Below, one piece after another: positions 19,976-28,523 of a DNA stretch of 64,000 nt. Each line of letters opens with the position of its first letter. The first letter of the stretch is position 1. The stretch spans positions 682,001 through 746,000 of the forward strand of contig NZ_CP059676.1 of the NCBI RefSeq assembly GCF_014069875.1, written 5' to 3'. The DNA comes from Flaviflexus equikiangi (GTDB taxonomy: Bacteria > Actinomycetota > Actinomycetes > Actinomycetales > Actinomycetaceae). Below the pieces are notes generated by a model. The model saw nothing but the letters and a program-made list of their open reading frames with translations, had not been told where the DNA came from and searched no databases. Both the position numbers and the translations under genes were made by a program.

Positions 19976-21091
19976 ATGGTACAAGAGGTAGAGATCGGCC
20001 GAGGCAAACGAGCCCGCGTGGCATACACACTCGACAAGGTGGCGGTGGTGCCGTCCCGGCGCACCCGCGACGCAACGGACGTGTCGACCGGATGGCAGGT
20101 CGATGCCTACTATCTCGACATTCCCATCATGTCTGCCCCCATGGACTCCGTGACGTCCCCGCAGACGGCGATTGCGATGGGAAGGTTCGGGGGAGTGGGC
20201 GTGCTCGACCTCGAGGGGCTGTGGACCCGGTACGAGGATCCCACGGTTATTCTCGAGGAGCTCGCGAACCTTCCCGTCGAGGCGGCCGGGGTCCGCATGC
20301 AGGAGGTGTATCGCGAGCCCATCAAGCCTGACCTCATCTCCGCGCGACTGTCGGAGATCCGCGACGCTGGCGTCACGGTCGCGGCAGCCCTGTCTCCCCA
20401 GCGGACGCAGGAGCATTGGCGGACCGTCGTCGAGGCGGGTGTCGACCTGTTCTTCATCCGGGGCACGACCGTGTCGGCAGAGCACGTGTCATCGAATCGG
20501 GAGCCGCTCAACCTCAAGCGCTTCATCTACGAACTTGACGTTCCCGTCATCGTGGGCGGAGCCGTCACCTACACGGCTGCCCTTCATCTCATGCGCACCG
20601 GCGCCGCCGGTGTGCTGGCCGGATACGGCGGGGGAGCATCCTCCGCGAATCGCCGCACCATCGGGGTCGCTTCCCCCATGGCGACCATCGTCGCCGACAT
20701 CGCCGCGGCACGCCGCGACTACCTCGACGAGTCCTCCGGCCGTTACGTCCACGTCATCGCGGACGGGTCCGTCTCATCCTCCGGAGACATCGTCAAGGCA
20801 CTGGCGTGCGGGGCGGACGGTGTCATGCTGGGCACCGCGCTGGCGCGCGCGGATGAGGCTCCCGGCAGGGGCTGGCATTGGGGGGCTGAAGCCCGCCATC
20901 CCAACCTCCCGAGAGGCGAACGCGTGTGGGTGGGCAACGAGGGGCCTCTCGAGTCGATCCTTTTCGGGCCCGCACACAACGCTCGCGGCGTCCTCAATCT
21001 CGTCGGAGCGCTCAAGCACGCCATGGCATCGTCCGGCTATTCGGACCTCAAAGAGTTCCAGCGGGTGGAGATCGTCGTCCAACCTGATTAA
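19976..21091 (+). CDS. guaB3: GuaB3-family IMP dehydrogenase-related protein
   Basis: 371 residues from the ATG at 19976. It has the IMPDH TIM-barrel (MSAPMDSVTSPQ at the start of the barrel, ADGSVSSSGDIVKALACGADGVMLG later) but no CBS domains. At the position of the catalytic Cys loop it reads AGYGGGASSANRR, without cysteine, so it cannot act as a standard IMP dehydrogenase. The C-terminus with NLVGALKHAMASSGYSDLKEFQ is diagnostic for GuaB3. Its role in mycobacteria is unsettled. It is typical for actinobacteria to carry it near guaB2. Confidence 0.92.
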   Translation: MVQEVEIGRGKRARVAYTLDKVAVVPSRRTRDATDVSTGWQVDAYYLDIPIMSAPMDSVTSPQTAIAMGRFGGVGVLDLEGLWTRYEDPTVILEELANLPVEAAGVRMQEVYREPIKPDLISARLSEIRDAGVTVAAALSPQRTQEHWRTVVEAGVDLFFIRGTTVSAEHVSSNREPLNLKRFIYELDVPVIVGGAVTYTAALHLMRTGAAGVLAGYGGGASSANRRTIGVASPMATIVADIAAARRDYLDESSGRYVHVIADGSVSSSGDIVKALACGADGVMLGTALARADEAPGRGWHWGAEARHPNLPRGERVWVGNEGPLESILFGPAHNARGVLNLVGALKHAMASSGYSDLKEFQRVEIVVQPD

Positions 21092-21172
21092 ACGGGACCA
21101 ATTTCCGATGTTTCCGCCACGGACGTGGGGGACAATGGAGGAACGAACTCATGGCATCAAAGGAGAAATGAA

Positions 21173-22564
21173 GTGAGTGCAAAGTTTCGCATAGAACACG
21201 ACACGATGGGCGACGTGCAGGTCCCGATCGACGCCCTCTACCGGGCGCAGACCCAGCGCGCCGTTGAGAACTTCCCCATCTCGGGCAAGACTCTCACCTC
21301 CCATCACATCAGTGCACTCGGGCAGGTGAAGCGCGCCGCCGCTCTCGCCAACGCCGAGCTTGGAGTGATCTCCGAGGATAAGGCGAATGCGATCGTTGCC
21401 GCCGCCGACCAGGTCATCGCGGGCCAGCACGATGGCGAGTTCCCGATCGACGTCTTCCAGACGGGTTCCGGCACCTCCTCGAACATGAACACGAACGAGG
21501 TCATCTCGACGATCGCCACCCGTGATTCCGGAATCGAGATCCACCCCAACGATCACGTCAACGCGTCGCAGTCATCCAATGACGTCTTCCCCTCCTCCAT
21601 CCACATCGCAGCGACCGAGGCGGCCGTCCGCGTTGTCATCCCCAAGCTCACGGTTCTCGCAGAATCCCTGGAGAGGAAAGCCGAAGAGTTCAAGGATGTC
21701 GTCAAGGCGGGACGTACGCACCTCATGGATGCGACGCCGATCATGCTCGGGCAGGAGTTCTCCGGGTATGCGCAGCAAATCCGCAACGGCATCACCCGTG
21801 TCGAGGCGACCATCCCGCACCTTGCCGAGCTTCCCCTGGGCGGCACCGCTGTCGGCACCGGCATCAACACCCCGGCAGGTTTCTCAGCCAGGGTCATCGA
21901 GCTCATCGCGGAGAACATGGACCTGCCGTTCGTTGAGGCACCCAACCACTTCGAGGCGCAGGCCGCACAGGATTCCCTTGTCGAGGCCTCCGGTGCACTC
22001 CGTGTCGTCGCTGTGTCCCTCGTGAAGATCGCCAACGATCTGCGCTGGGCAGGCTCGGGACCCCGCGCCGGTATCGGCGAGATCAACCTCCCCGACCTCC
22101 AGCCGGGTTCGTCGATCATGCCGGGCAAGGTCAACCCGGTTCTCCCCGAGGCCACCGTCCAGGTCGCAGCCCAGGTCATCGGTAACGATGCCGCGATCGC
22201 CTTCGCGGGTGCCCAGGGCAACTTCGATCTTCTCGTCATGCTTCCCGTGATGGCGCAGAACCTGCTCGAGTCGATGACGATTCTCGCCAACGTCTCCGAG
22301 ACGCTTGCCGTGCGCTGCGTCGACGGCATCACCGCGAATGTCGAGCGGGCCAAGGAACTGGCCGAGTCGTCGCCGTCGATCGTCACGCCTCTCAACCGAA
22401 TCATCGGCTACGAGAATGCCGCGAAGATCGCGAAGCACTCGGTCAAGGAGAACATGACGGTCCGCCAGGCCGTCATCGATCTCGGATTCGTCGAGCGCGG
22501 CGAGATCACAGAGGAGCAGCTCGACACTGCTCTCGACGTGGCTTCCATGACGCGCCCGTCCTGA
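21173..22564 (+). CDS. fumC: class II fumarate hydratase
   Basis: 463 residues from the GTG at 21173, which has AAGGAG seven bases upstream. It interconverts fumarate and malate in the TCA cycle. The family signature [15 protein letters not shown] is near residues 304-318, with [10 protein letters not shown]-x-NEV and HPNDHVN-x-SQSSND earlier. Aspartase shares the fold, but the signature and the nearby sdh operon favour fumarase. A long hairpin follows. Confidence 0.95.
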   Translation: MSAKFRIEHDTMGDVQVPIDALYRAQTQRAVENFPISGKTLTSHHISALGQVKRAAALANAELGVISEDKANAIVAAADQVIAGQHDGEFPIDVFQTGSGTSSNMNTNEVISTIATRDSGIEIHPNDHVNASQSSNDVFPSSIHIAATEAAVRVVIPKLTVLAESLERKAEEFKDVVKAGRTHLMDATPIMLGQEFSGYAQQIRNGITRVEATIPHLAELPLGGTAVGTGINTPAGFSARVIELIAENMDLPFVEAPNHFEAQAAQDSLVEASGALRVVAVSLVKIANDLRWAGSGPRAGIGEINLPDLQPGSSIMPGKVNPVLPEATVQVAAQVIGNDAAIAFAGAQGNFDLLVMLPVMAQNLLESMTILANVSETLAVRCVDGITANVERAKELAESSPSIVTPLNRIIGYENAAKIAKHSVKENMTVRQAVIDLGFVERGEITEEQLDTALDVASMTRPS

Positions 22565-22573
22565 TCGATCACC

Positions 22574-22615
22574 GTCAGGGCCCCCGCACCAGGATCTCTG
22601 GGTGGGGGCCCTGAC
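22574..22615 (+). terminator. hairpin terminator after fumC
   Basis: A 12-bp outer stem (GTCAGGGCCCCC with GGGGGCCCTGAC) encloses a small loop. The T tract is poor, so it may be a Rho-assisted or stabilising 3' end. Confidence 0.7.
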
Positions 22616-22721
22616 GCATGAGTGTTTTCTCATGGTGTGCTCCTCCTGGGTTCATCTCTTCCGCATTCAATGGAGACACAACGGGAAGCCGAAGGGCTTC
22701 ACAGAAGTTAAGGAGCACATC

Positions 22722-23222
22722 ATGGCACGCACATTGTGGATCGCAACCGGCACTCTCGGTGCCGTCACCATCGTCGCGGGAGTGGCGGGGCTTGCATCGG
22801 CAGACACGATGAACGATCGGGAATATGGTCCTGAGGCTCCCTCGGGGACCGTCAACGTGATCTCGACACCGACAGCCGTCTCCACGGTCTCAGCCACCAC
22901 GACCGTGAGCGCGGTATCGACAACCTCACCCGTCACCGCACAGTCGACGGTTTCTCCTATGACGCCGCAATCCGCTGTCACTGCCATTTCGGCAGTGTCG
23001 GCACCCGGCACCGTCACAGCGCCCGCAGCAACGCAGACACCTCAGCAGGCGCCAGCCGTCAACAAGCAGGCACCCTCCCCGGTGTCCGCGCCCAGCCCGG
23101 TGTCTGCGCCCAGCCCAGTGTCCGCGCCTAGCCCGGTGTCTGCGCCCTCACCCGTGTCCGCACCGAGCCCCGTCTCTGCGCCTTCTCCGGTGTCGTCTCC
23201 CTCGGCGCCGTCCGCCGACTGA
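22722..23222 (+). CDS. exported Ser/Pro/Thr/Val-rich repeat protein
   Basis: 166 residues, family not recognised. A hydrophobic N-terminal segment (about residues 4-28) ending GLASADT is a likely signal peptide. The rest has almost no charged residues: a Thr/Ser/Val-rich stretch with recurring STVS and TAVS units, then seven copies of the hexapeptide APSPVS near the C-terminus. It resembles a cell-surface linker or stalk without a recognised functional domain or sortase signal. AAGGAG about seven bases before the ATG supports expression. It is isolated between the fumC hairpin and a DUF456 gene. Confidence 0.75.
   Translation: MARTLWIATGTLGAVTIVAGVAGLASADTMNDREYGPEAPSGTVNVISTPTAVSTVSATTTVSAVSTTSPVTAQSTVSPMTPQSAVTAISAVSAPGTVTAPAATQTPQQAPAVNKQAPSPVSAPSPVSAPSPVSAPSPVSAPSPVSAPSPVSAPSPVSSPSAPSAD
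23070..23195 (+). repeat. seven tandem 18-base units coding APSPVS
   Basis: Seven in-frame copies of an 18-base unit coding APSPVS. The protein repeats are perfect, while third-codon positions have drifted, pointing to selection on the peptide rather than very recent expansion. Confidence 0.9.
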
Positions 23223-23279
23223 GAGCAGGCCGGGCCGTAGCCCGACGTTCTTGACCTGCGGTTTACTGCCGGGCACCAG

Positions 23280-23285
23280 TAGTCT
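23280..23285 (+). promoter_or_regulatory. -10 element for the DUF456 gene
   Basis: TAGTCT ends six bases before a GTG at 23292. This selects that GTG over the one at 23286 as a leaderless start. Confidence 0.5.
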
Positions 23286-23291
23286 GTGGGG

Positions 23292-23777
23292 GTGGAACTT
23301 CCCGGACTCATTCTCGTCGGCCTCGCGATCGCGGCCGGCATCATCGGCACCATCATCCAGCTCTACCCCGGTCTGCCGATCATTCTGATCGCGATCGGGG
23401 TGTGGGCTGGGTTCACCGGTACAGCGACCGCTTGGCTGATCTTCGCCGCGGTCGCTGCCGTCGTCGTCCTGGCCTATGTTCTGAGCTTCCTCCTGCCGGC
23501 CCGGATGATGAGGGACGAGGGAACTCCTTGGAGCGCGTTGACGGCCGGTATCGTTCTCGCTTTCATCGGCTTCTTCGTCATCCCCGTGATCGGTATGCCG
23601 ATCGGCTTCGTCGTCGGTGTCTATCTTGCCGAACTCGTTCGGTTGAAGAACCCGGCCGCTGCGTGGCGCCAGACGATGATCGCACTCAAGGGTGTTCTGC
23701 TCTCTGTCATCATCGAGCTTGCCGCGGGCGCCATCTGCGCTGGACTGTGGGTCCTCGGATTGATTCTCACCTCATAG
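23292..23777 (+). CDS. DUF456-family integral membrane protein
   Basis: 161 residues with about four or five transmembrane helices. The pattern of a G-rich first helix pair followed by IQLYPGLPIILIAIGVWAG and a later G-rich FIGFFVIPVIGMPIGFVVGVYLAE is that of the DUF456 (PF04306) family, whose function is not known. It is leaderless and stands alone, facing a GNAT gene. Confidence 0.82.
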   Translation: MELPGLILVGLAIAAGIIGTIIQLYPGLPIILIAIGVWAGFTGTATAWLIFAAVAAVVVLAYVLSFLLPARMMRDEGTPWSALTAGIVLAFIGFFVIPVIGMPIGFVVGVYLAELVRLKNPAAAWRQTMIALKGVLLSVIIELAAGAICAGLWVLGLILTS

Positions 23778-23841
23778 GGTGGGACTGATCCTCGCCCCAT
23801 AGACGAACGATCCCCGCGGACTGCCGCGAGGCGCGGATGCG

Positions 23842-24294
23842 TCAGATCGAGTCGATGACCTGGGCCTCTTTGTACCGGTAGACGTTGGTCTCCCGCTTAT
23901 CGAAACCGCAGCGGACGTAGAGCCGGTTCGCGGATTCCCGGTTGGGGCGGGAGGTGAGATCGACAGACTTGGCACCCATCTTCCCGGCAAAGGCCACGGC
24001 CTCGTCGACGAGGGCCTTCCCGGCTCCCTGGCCGCGTGCTGCTGTCGAAACGACGACGTCCTCGATCCAGGCGCGCAGACCTGTCGGGATGCGGAAGGTG
24101 GCAAGGCTGAGCATGCCGGTGATCTCGTTGGTGCCCTCGCTGCGGAACATGAAGAGATAGACGTTGTCCTGGCTGAGGAAGACATCGATCTCCTCCTCAC
24201 TCAGGGTCGAGGCCGAGGAGGAGAGCTGCGGCAGAAGCGTGTTGATCGCTTCGACAACCTCCGGAGTTGCATCGTTGACGAGTTCTACAGGCAT
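23842..24294 (-). CDS. GNAT family N-acetyltransferase
   Basis: 150 residues from the ATG at 24294, with AAGGAA upstream; longer forms start in non-homologous sequence. The acetyl-CoA loop is VSTAARGQGAGKAL near residues 82-95, followed by VDLTSRPNRESANRLYVRCGF, the usual GNAT motif B region, read here in pieces. The substrate is unknown. It is convergent with the DUF456 gene and divergent from pyrH across a 246-base gap. Confidence 0.88.
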   Translation of the reverse strand: MPVELVNDATPEVVEAINTLLPQLSSSASTLSEEEIDVFLSQDNVYLFMFRSEGTNEITGMLSLATFRIPTGLRAWIEDVVVSTAARGQGAGKALVDEAVAFAGKMGAKSVDLTSRPNRESANRLYVRCGFDKRETNVYRYKEAQVIDSI

Positions 24295-24493
24295 AGTGTT
24301 CCTTCCGATACGTACCGTAACAGTGTGCCACCATCGAGGCGGCCGTGTGAGGTTTCTTTGCGGTGCGCGTCTGAGAAGCGGCCGGCTCACGTGCACATCG
24401 TGCCGTCAGTGGGACGATCGCCTCTCTTCACCCCAAGGGTCAAAGGTGGGGGAATTCGCGCCAGGGGAGGCGACTAAAGGACGCTCAGTCGGA

Positions 24494-24499
24494 TAGGCT
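24494..24499 (+). promoter_or_regulatory. possible -10 element for the pyrH operon
   Basis: TAGGCT lies 41 bases upstream of the pyrH ATG. A GGGAGGG ribosome site follows. The 24295-24540 gap shows no gene, and in particular no rpsB or tsf, which usually precede pyrH. Confidence 0.35.
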
Positions 24500-24540
24500 G
24501 AAAGACGGATAATTCCTAGCGGGAGGGACCCTCGAGAACC

Positions 24541-25320
24541 ATGTCCGACACACACTCACATACGGCGCCAATTCTTGGCGATTACAACAATGACCAGACC
24601 CGTCGAGTCCTACTCAAACTCTCGGGTGAAATGTTCGGTGGTGGGGCGGTCGGTCTCGACGTTCACATCCTCACCCGTGTCGCAGCCGAGATCAAGGAAG
24701 CCGTGCACAGGGGCGTCCAGGTAGCCATCGTCGTGGGCGGCGGGAACTTCTTCCGCGGAGTCGAGCTCCAGAACGCTGGCATGGACAGGGCGCGGGCCGA
24801 CTACATGGGCATGCTCGGCACCGTGATCAATGCCGTGGCGCTTCAGGACTTCCTCGAACACGCCGGCGTGCCGTCGCGCGTCCAGACCGCCATCAACATG
24901 ACCCAGGTGGCGGAACCCTATATTCCGCTGCGTGCCATCCGGCACCTGGAAAAGGGCCGGGTCGTGATCTTCGGCGCCGGCGCCGGCATGCCCTACTTCT
25001 CCACCGACACGGTCTCTGCCCAGCGTGCACTCGAACTGCGCTGCGACGAGATCCTTGTCGGAAAGAACGGGGTCGATGGCGTGTACACGGCGGACCCGAA
25101 CGTTGATCCGTCAGCGAAGAAGCTCGACTTCGTCACCTACCAGGAAGCCCTTGCCCAGAACCTTCGCGTGGTCGATGCGGCGGCGTTCTCCATGTGTATG
25201 GACAACAACATGAACATGCGGGTGTTCGGCATGGGAGAAGATGGTGCCGTCACACGTGCGCTTCTCGGCGAAAATATCGGTACCGTAGTCTCAACAACAC
25301 CAGAACAGGACAACTCATGA
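24541..25320 (+). CDS. pyrH: UMP kinase
   Basis: 259 residues. It phosphorylates UMP to UDP in the cytosol as a hexamer regulated by GTP and UTP. The amino-acid-kinase fold shows [21 protein letters not shown], and [11 protein letters not shown], with the [12 protein letters not shown] loop that contacts UMP and ATP. An N-terminal extension of about 20 residues is rich in His and polar residues. The stop overlaps frr in ATGA, so the two are coupled. Confidence 0.96.
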   Translation: MSDTHSHTAPILGDYNNDQTRRVLLKLSGEMFGGGAVGLDVHILTRVAAEIKEAVHRGVQVAIVVGGGNFFRGVELQNAGMDRARADYMGMLGTVINAVALQDFLEHAGVPSRVQTAINMTQVAEPYIPLRAIRHLEKGRVVIFGAGAGMPYFSTDTVSAQRALELRCDEILVGKNGVDGVYTADPNVDPSAKKLDFVTYQEALAQNLRVVDAAAFSMCMDNNMNMRVFGMGEDGAVTRALLGENIGTVVSTTPEQDNS

Positions 25321-25874
25321 TCGATGAGACGCTGCTCGAAGCAGAAGAAAAAATGGAGCGTGCGATTGAGGTCGCCCAGAACGACTTCAGCCACATTCGT
25401 TCCGGGCGTGCGAACGCCGGAATGTTCAACCAGATCCTCGTGGACTACTATGGCGCGGCAACGCCCCTCCAGCAGCTCGCCACGGTGGCCGTGCCGGAGG
25501 CGCGGACCGTCACGATCGCGCCCTACGATCGCAGCTCCATCAGCGCGATCGATAAGGCGCTGCGAGAGTCGGACCTGGGTGTGAACCCGACCGACGATGG
25601 TCAGTTCCTGCGCATCAACCTGCCCCCGTTGACGGAAGAGCGTCGCCGCGACTACGTGAAGCTTGCTCGTACGAAGTCGGAAGATGCTCGCATCTCCATC
25701 AGAGCCGTCCGCCGCAAGGCCAAGGAAGAGCTCGACCGCATCAAGAAGGACGGCGAAGCGGGAGAGGACGACGTCGAGCGCGCCGAGAAGGAGCTCGAGG
25801 CGATCACGAAGCGTCACACGGACCTGATCGACCAGCTCCTCGAAGCGAAGGAAAAGGACCTCCTCGAGGTCTGA
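25317..25874 (+). CDS. frr: ribosome recycling factor
   Basis: 185 residues, the standard length. With EF-G it splits post-termination ribosomes. [11 protein letters not shown] near the N-terminus and [24 protein letters not shown]-type helices are signatures (quoted in part: RRRDYVKLA). The long-helix domain carries the basic tract [10 protein letters not shown]. Overlaps pyrH by four bases and abuts cdsA by one. Confidence 0.97.
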   Translation: MIDETLLEAEEKMERAIEVAQNDFSHIRSGRANAGMFNQILVDYYGAATPLQQLATVAVPEARTVTIAPYDRSSISAIDKALRESDLGVNPTDDGQFLRINLPPLTEERRRDYVKLARTKSEDARISIRAVRRKAKEELDRIKKDGEAGEDDVERAEKELEAITKRHTDLIDQLLEAKEKDLLEV

Positions 25875-26749
25875 TGATCATGGGTGACGTGTGGTTGGGG
25901 AGGCTCGCGCCGCGGCCTCCCACACCGCCGCCCCCTGCCGAATCGAAGGCGGGGCGCAATCTTCCCGCCGCGATCGCGACGGCTCTCGGCCTCCTCGCGG
26001 TCGTGGCATTGTCACTGTTCGTGTGGATCGATCTCTTCATGCTCGTCGTCATCGCCTTCATGGTGGTGGGACTGTGGGAGGCAGCCGGCGCGTTCTCCAC
26101 GCGCGGGTTCTACCTGCCGATCGCACCGCTGTGGACGGCCGCTGTAGCGATCGTCTTGGCAACCAGGTTCTATGGCGAACTCGGCCTCCTCGTCTCCTTC
26201 TTCTACGGATCCCTCCTGGTGATCGCGTGGAGGTTCCGAGCGGGCGGGCAGTGGGCTGCGAGAGACTGCGCGGCCGCGCTCTTCGCCCTCGCATGGATCG
26301 GCCTGCTCGGCGGTTTCGCGACCCTCCTCGCAGGGCTCGACAACGGGGCATGGGCCGTGATCACCTTCGTTCTCCTGCCGGTCGCCTCCGATACTGGCGG
26401 GTATTTCTCCGGCGTCCTGCTGGGCAAGCACCCCATGGCGCCCACGATCTCGCCGAAGAAGTCGTGGGAGGGTTTTGGTGGATCGATCGCTCTTTCCACG
26501 CTCGCGGGAATCGTCTGCGCACAGTTCGCCCTCGACATCACGTGGTGGTGGGGGATCATCCTCGGGGTTGCCTGCACGATTGCCGGCACTGCGGGGGACC
26601 TGTCGGAATCGCTGCTCAAGCGCGACCTGGGCGTGAAAGACATGGGATCGATCTTCCCCGGGCACGGGGGCGTGCTCGACAGGGTCGATTCGATTCTCGT
26701 ATGTGCTCCGGTCGTCTATATCCTCCTCCTCGCGGCCACGGGGACGTGA
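25874..26749 (+). CDS. cdsA: phosphatidate cytidylyltransferase (CDP-diacylglycerol synthase)
   Basis: 291 residues with about eight transmembrane helices. It makes CDP-diacylglycerol from phosphatidate and CTP, at the membrane. SPKKSWEGFGG and GDLSESLLKRDLGVKDMG followed by FPGHGGVLDRVDS are the CTP transferase signature, with metal-binding acidic residues. The N-terminus has a proline-rich segment (PRPPTPPPPAE). The ATG overlaps the frr stop by one base; an ATG six bases on is equally possible. Confidence 0.95.
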   Translation: MIMGDVWLGRLAPRPPTPPPPAESKAGRNLPAAIATALGLLAVVALSLFVWIDLFMLVVIAFMVVGLWEAAGAFSTRGFYLPIAPLWTAAVAIVLATRFYGELGLLVSFFYGSLLVIAWRFRAGGQWAARDCAAALFALAWIGLLGGFATLLAGLDNGAWAVITFVLLPVASDTGGYFSGVLLGKHPMAPTISPKKSWEGFGGSIALSTLAGIVCAQFALDITWWWGIILGVACTIAGTAGDLSESLLKRDLGVKDMGSIFPGHGGVLDRVDSILVCAPVVYILLLAATGT

Positions 26750-26793
26750 CCTATCCTGCTCAACTTCGGGTGTTAACTCCCAGCCTCATTTGA

Positions 26794-26799
26794 GAGACT
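26794..26799 (+). promoter_or_regulatory. possible -10 element for leaderless rlmN
   Basis: GAGACT ends six bases before the rlmN GTG. The first base departs from consensus, but the spacing and the AGACT core match other starts here. Confidence 0.35.
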
Positions 26800-26805
26800 T
26801 GGGCG

Positions 26806-27975
26806 GTGAGTACTTCGAAGCCCCGCCAGGTCATGCCCGTCGTCGAATCAGGGCCCCGCCCGGTCCTGACGTTCACCGCGCAGCGCCGAGGCAAGCCGCC
26901 CCGCCACTTCGCCGACCTCTCGGTCGAGGAGCGCAAAGAGCTCGCAGCCGAGCTCGATATTCCGGGCTTTCGGATGGACCAGATTGCCCGCCAGTACTTC
27001 GTACACCGGAACGCGGACACGTCGCAGATGTCAGACCTGCCAGCATCCGACAGGGAGCGGTTGGGCGAGACACTGTTCCCGCCGCTCCTCGAGAAGGTCC
27101 GCGATCTCGAAGCAGACGGCGGCTCGACGATCAAGACACTGTGGAAGCTGTACGACGGCGCCATGGTCGAATCGGTTCTCATGCGCTACCCGGACAGGGC
27201 TACGCTCTGCGTCTCCTCCCAGGCCGGGTGCGGCATGGCATGCCCATTCTGCGCCACAGGCCAACAGGGTTTCACCCGTAACCTGTCGACAGCCGAGATC
27301 ATCGAGCAGATCCGCCACGCCCACCTGGCGTGCGAGCGCGGGGATCTCGGCGAACCCGTCCGCCTGACAAACATCGTCTTCATGGGCATGGGGGAGCCTC
27401 TCGTCAACTTCAAGGCAGTATTCGCCTCTCTTCACAGGATGTGCGACCCCGCCCCGGCAGGGTTCGGCATGTCCGCCCGGGGAGTGACCGTCTCAACGGT
27501 CGGCCTCGTTCCCGGCATCGACAAGCTGGGCGATCTGGGCCTGCCCGTGACGCTGGCAGTCTCCCTCCATGCCCCCGATGATGGTCTGCGCGACGAACTC
27601 ATCCCCATCAACTCCCGCTTCAAAGTCGCCGAGCTGCTCGATGCTGCGAGACGCTACTTCGTCAAGACGGGCCGCCGCGTGTCGATCGAATACGCCCTGA
27701 TCAAGGACATGAACGACCACGAATGGCGGGCGAAGGCGCTCGCGGATGAGCTGAACCGCCGCGGACACGGCTGGGCCCACGTCAATCCGATCCCGCTCAA
27801 CCCCACCCCGGGTTCTGTATGGACGTCGTCGACACGCCGCTCCCAGGACGTCTTCGTCAAGACTCTGCGAGACAATGGCATCCAGACGACGATTCGGGAC
27901 ACTCGAGGTTCCGATATCGATGGTGCGTGTGGTCAGCTGGCTGCTGAGCTGGTGGCCCAGAAAGGTCGAGGATAG
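26806..27975 (+). CDS. rlmN: 23S rRNA/tRNA adenine-C2 methyltransferase RlmN
   Basis: 389 residues. A radical SAM enzyme that methylates A2503 of 23S rRNA and A37 of some tRNAs. The cluster motif CGMACPFCATG binds the [4Fe-4S] cluster; a further catalytic cysteine is found near the C-terminus in DIDGACGQLA, and MGMGEPL-x-N-F is the family GGE-like motif. The N-terminal helical RNA-binding domain is present. The GTG overlaps no gene, and its end abuts a DivIVA-domain protein. Confidence 0.96.
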   Translation: MSTSKPRQVMPVVESGPRPVLTFTAQRRGKPPRHFADLSVEERKELAAELDIPGFRMDQIARQYFVHRNADTSQMSDLPASDRERLGETLFPPLLEKVRDLEADGGSTIKTLWKLYDGAMVESVLMRYPDRATLCVSSQAGCGMACPFCATGQQGFTRNLSTAEIIEQIRHAHLACERGDLGEPVRLTNIVFMGMGEPLVNFKAVFASLHRMCDPAPAGFGMSARGVTVSTVGLVPGIDKLGDLGLPVTLAVSLHAPDDGLRDELIPINSRFKVAELLDAARRYFVKTGRRVSIEYALIKDMNDHEWRAKALADELNRRGHGWAHVNPIPLNPTPGSVWTSSTRRSQDVFVKTLRDNGIQTTIRDTRGSDIDGACGQLAAELVAQKGRG

Positions 27976-28523
27976 TGTCTGCCTTCACGAGGAGCGGAGC
28001 CCTGCGGCGCGGCTACCGGGTCGCCGACGTCGATGAGTTCTTCAGCCATGCGAGAGAGCTCTATCAGAAGGACGAGCTGCCGGATGAACTCAACGCGGAA
28101 CGCGTCCGCACCGTCGCATTCCCACTCACCCGCAATGGCTACAGCACGGTCGAGGTCGATCAGGCGCTCGAACGGCTCGAGCGGGCCTGCTGGCAGCGTA
28201 AGAGAGCCTCAGTCGTGACCACGTCGGGGACGGATGCGTGGCTGATGGAGGCCTACGAGTCCGCGTCGACGCTCTACCCGCGTCTCAACCGTCCCCGGGG
28301 GGAACGATTCCGGGCCCCCGTCCGCGGGCGGGGCTACAGTCGAGTCGAGGTCGATGACCTCCTCGATCGGCTCGCGAAATACTTCGACGGCGGGCATGAG
28401 CTCGTCGCACGCGACATCCTCAGTGCGTCGTTCACGATGAAGGGGAAGTCCCGCGCCTACGACGTCAACGTTGTCGATGCGTACCTCGATCGGGCGCTGT
28501 CCGTCCTCCAGGCAGTCGAATGA
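27975..28523 (+). CDS. DivIVA-domain repeat protein
   Basis: 182 residues. It carries four copies of a short DivIVA-type motif of the form GY-x-x-x-x-VD-x-x-L: RGYRVADVDEFF, NGYSTVEVDQAL, RGYSRVEVDDLL and AYDVNVVDAYL. Full DivIVA/Wag31 coiled coils are absent, so it is unlikely to be the polar growth organiser itself. These small multi-motif proteins occur in actinobacteria near isoprenoid and cell-wall genes; function is unknown. The GTG shares one base with the rlmN stop and its own stop overlaps dxr (ATGA). Confidence 0.85.
   Translation: MSAFTRSGALRRGYRVADVDEFFSHARELYQKDELPDELNAERVRTVAFPLTRNGYSTVEVDQALERLERACWQRKRASVVTTSGTDAWLMEAYESASTLYPRLNRPRGERFRAPVRGRGYSRVEVDDLLDRLAKYFDGGHELVARDILSASFTMKGKSRAYDVNVVDAYLDRALSVLQAVE

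Noticed and set aside
19976-21091. Second functional IMP dehydrogenase
   Set aside because: The catalytic Cys loop and CBS domains are missing; the sequence fits GuaB3.
23778-23841. Intrinsic terminator between the DUF456 gene and the GNAT gene
   Set aside because: Only a five-pair CGCGG/CCGCG stem without a T-run; too weak to call.
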